Positions 11,537 through 11,884 of a stretch of DNA of 11,884 nt are shown here, piece by piece (within the stretch, counting starts at the first letter, position 1; every line of letters begins with the position of its first letter). The position numbers were made by a program, and so were the translations under genes. The stretch comes from UMGS755 sp045602005 (GTDB lineage Bacteria; Bacillota; Clostridia; UBA1381; UBA9506): contig JAZSAS010000022.1 of the NCBI GenBank assembly GCA_045602005.1, positions 1 through 11,884 on the forward strand. Reading direction: 5' to 3'. Under the pieces are notes generated by a model. That model did not search any database. It had not been told where the DNA came from and saw nothing but the letters and a program-made list of their open reading frames with translations.

Positions 11537-11884
11537 TTAGCTGTGCGAAACAACTATTTTTCCCTCGTGCACGGATACACGGATTTCATTGATAACCCTG
11601 TCGAAATTTGCAACAAGAATATTGGCAATGGGATCTTCAATAGCTTTTCTTATGGTGTGTCTTATATCACGGGCACCTCTTACACCGCCGTCTGCATCGT
11701 TGGCAACAACGGAAGGCACATCCTCTTCGACAACAAGCTTTATACCCTTATCTCTGAGAGAGGGTACAAATTCATCAATAAGAAGCTTTGAGATTTTTTC
11801 GTAATCTTTCTTTGTAAGCTGATTGAAAACAATAATTTCATCAACCCTGCCCAAGAATTCGGGACGAAGGAACTGTCTTAAAGC
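11537..11884 (-). CDS. Clp-family AAA+ unfoldase, C-terminal part (115 aa visible)
   Basis: The gene enters from the right edge on the minus strand and ends with TAA at 11539-11537. The visible residues read LRPEFLGRVDEIIVF, the arginine-finger region of the second ATPase domain of ClpA/B/C proteins, then the small lid domain with the sensor-2 segment GARDIRHTIRKAIEDPIA, and a short tail. ClpB and ClpC usually have N at the FLNRVDE position and GARPLRR in sensor 2; here they are FLGRVDE and GARDIRH, a variant form. Such proteins unfold substrates, alone or with the ClpP peptidase. Which paralogue it is cannot be settled from the tail. It reads toward the tRNA-Gly gene on the same strand, and no U-tract terminator is visible between them. 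Confidence 0.9.
   Translation of the reverse strand, partial: ALRQFLRPEFLGRVDEIIVFNQLTKKDYEKISKLLIDEFVPSLRDKGIKLVVEEDVPSVVANDADGGVRGARDIRHTIRKAIEDPIANILVANFDRVINEIRVSVHEGKIVVSHS

Noticed and set aside
11332..11592. Plus-strand frame containing MGVEPTRPAWKAGILPLNYTR.
   Set aside because: This is the well-known false translation of the strand opposite a tRNA gene; here it covers tRNA-Gly.
11589..11804. Plus-strand frame opposite the Clp-family gene.
   Set aside because: It is a shadow of the clearly homologous minus-strand coding region.

Overview
The window looks like the chromosome of an anaerobic, low-to-middle GC Bacillota (Clostridia), probably host-associated. The clues are strong AGGAGG-type ribosome binding sites, some GTG/TTG starts, stem-plus-U-tract terminators, an oxygen-sensitive type (class I) two-subunit fumarase-like enzyme, an AtuA/DUF4387 pair and a Clp ATPase with a Clostridia-like C-terminus. 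I cannot name the species.

Left part, plus strand (2-4648): the tail of an unrecognised gene, a glycoside-hydrolase-like protein of 577 aa, and two tandem copies of a 434-aa neutral ceramidase-like hydrolase. The two copies align without gaps, are about 70% identical by eye, and carry exact nucleotide blocks that suggest a recent duplication or gene conversion. Together they look like a catabolic cluster for a host- or diet-derived glycoconjugate, but the substrate is unknown. A perfect 15-bp hairpin (4692-4725) closes this operon and also ends the convergent operon.

Centre, minus strand (7944 to 4762): a compact four-gene operon of AtuA-family protein, DUF4387 protein, and the alpha and beta subunits of a class I fumarase/tartrate dehydratase-type hydro-lyase. 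An ATGA overlap and 15-19 bp gaps suggest translational coupling. Facing away from it is an AraC-family regulator with a cupin sensor domain (8076-8963). The divergent intergenic region holds two perfect 12-bp direct repeats exactly 21 bp apart. They lie beside the -35 regions of both promoters, which is the geometry expected of an AraC-type operator. The regulator probably controls the hydro-lyase operon and itself.

Right part: after two terminator-like hairpins comes an AT-rich block (about 9190-11370) that looks foreign. It encodes a phage MuF-domain protein with a C-terminal extension, apparently a phage-type polymorphic toxin, followed by an overlapping membrane-anchored small protein, its candidate immunity protein. 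No other phage gene is present. Beyond it lie a short GC-rich tract with a tRNA T-arm-like motif, a terminator, and an array of seven small hairpins separated by ATGAAAT/ATTTCAT. The array runs up to the terminator of a minus-strand tRNA-Gly(UCC) gene, which has a consensus promoter. The window ends in the C-terminal part of a Clp-family AAA+ unfoldase on the minus strand.

The least explained items are the stand-alone MuF toxin/immunity pair, the polarity-switching hairpin array, and the AtuA-DUF4387-hydro-lyase operon with its divergent beta subunit.
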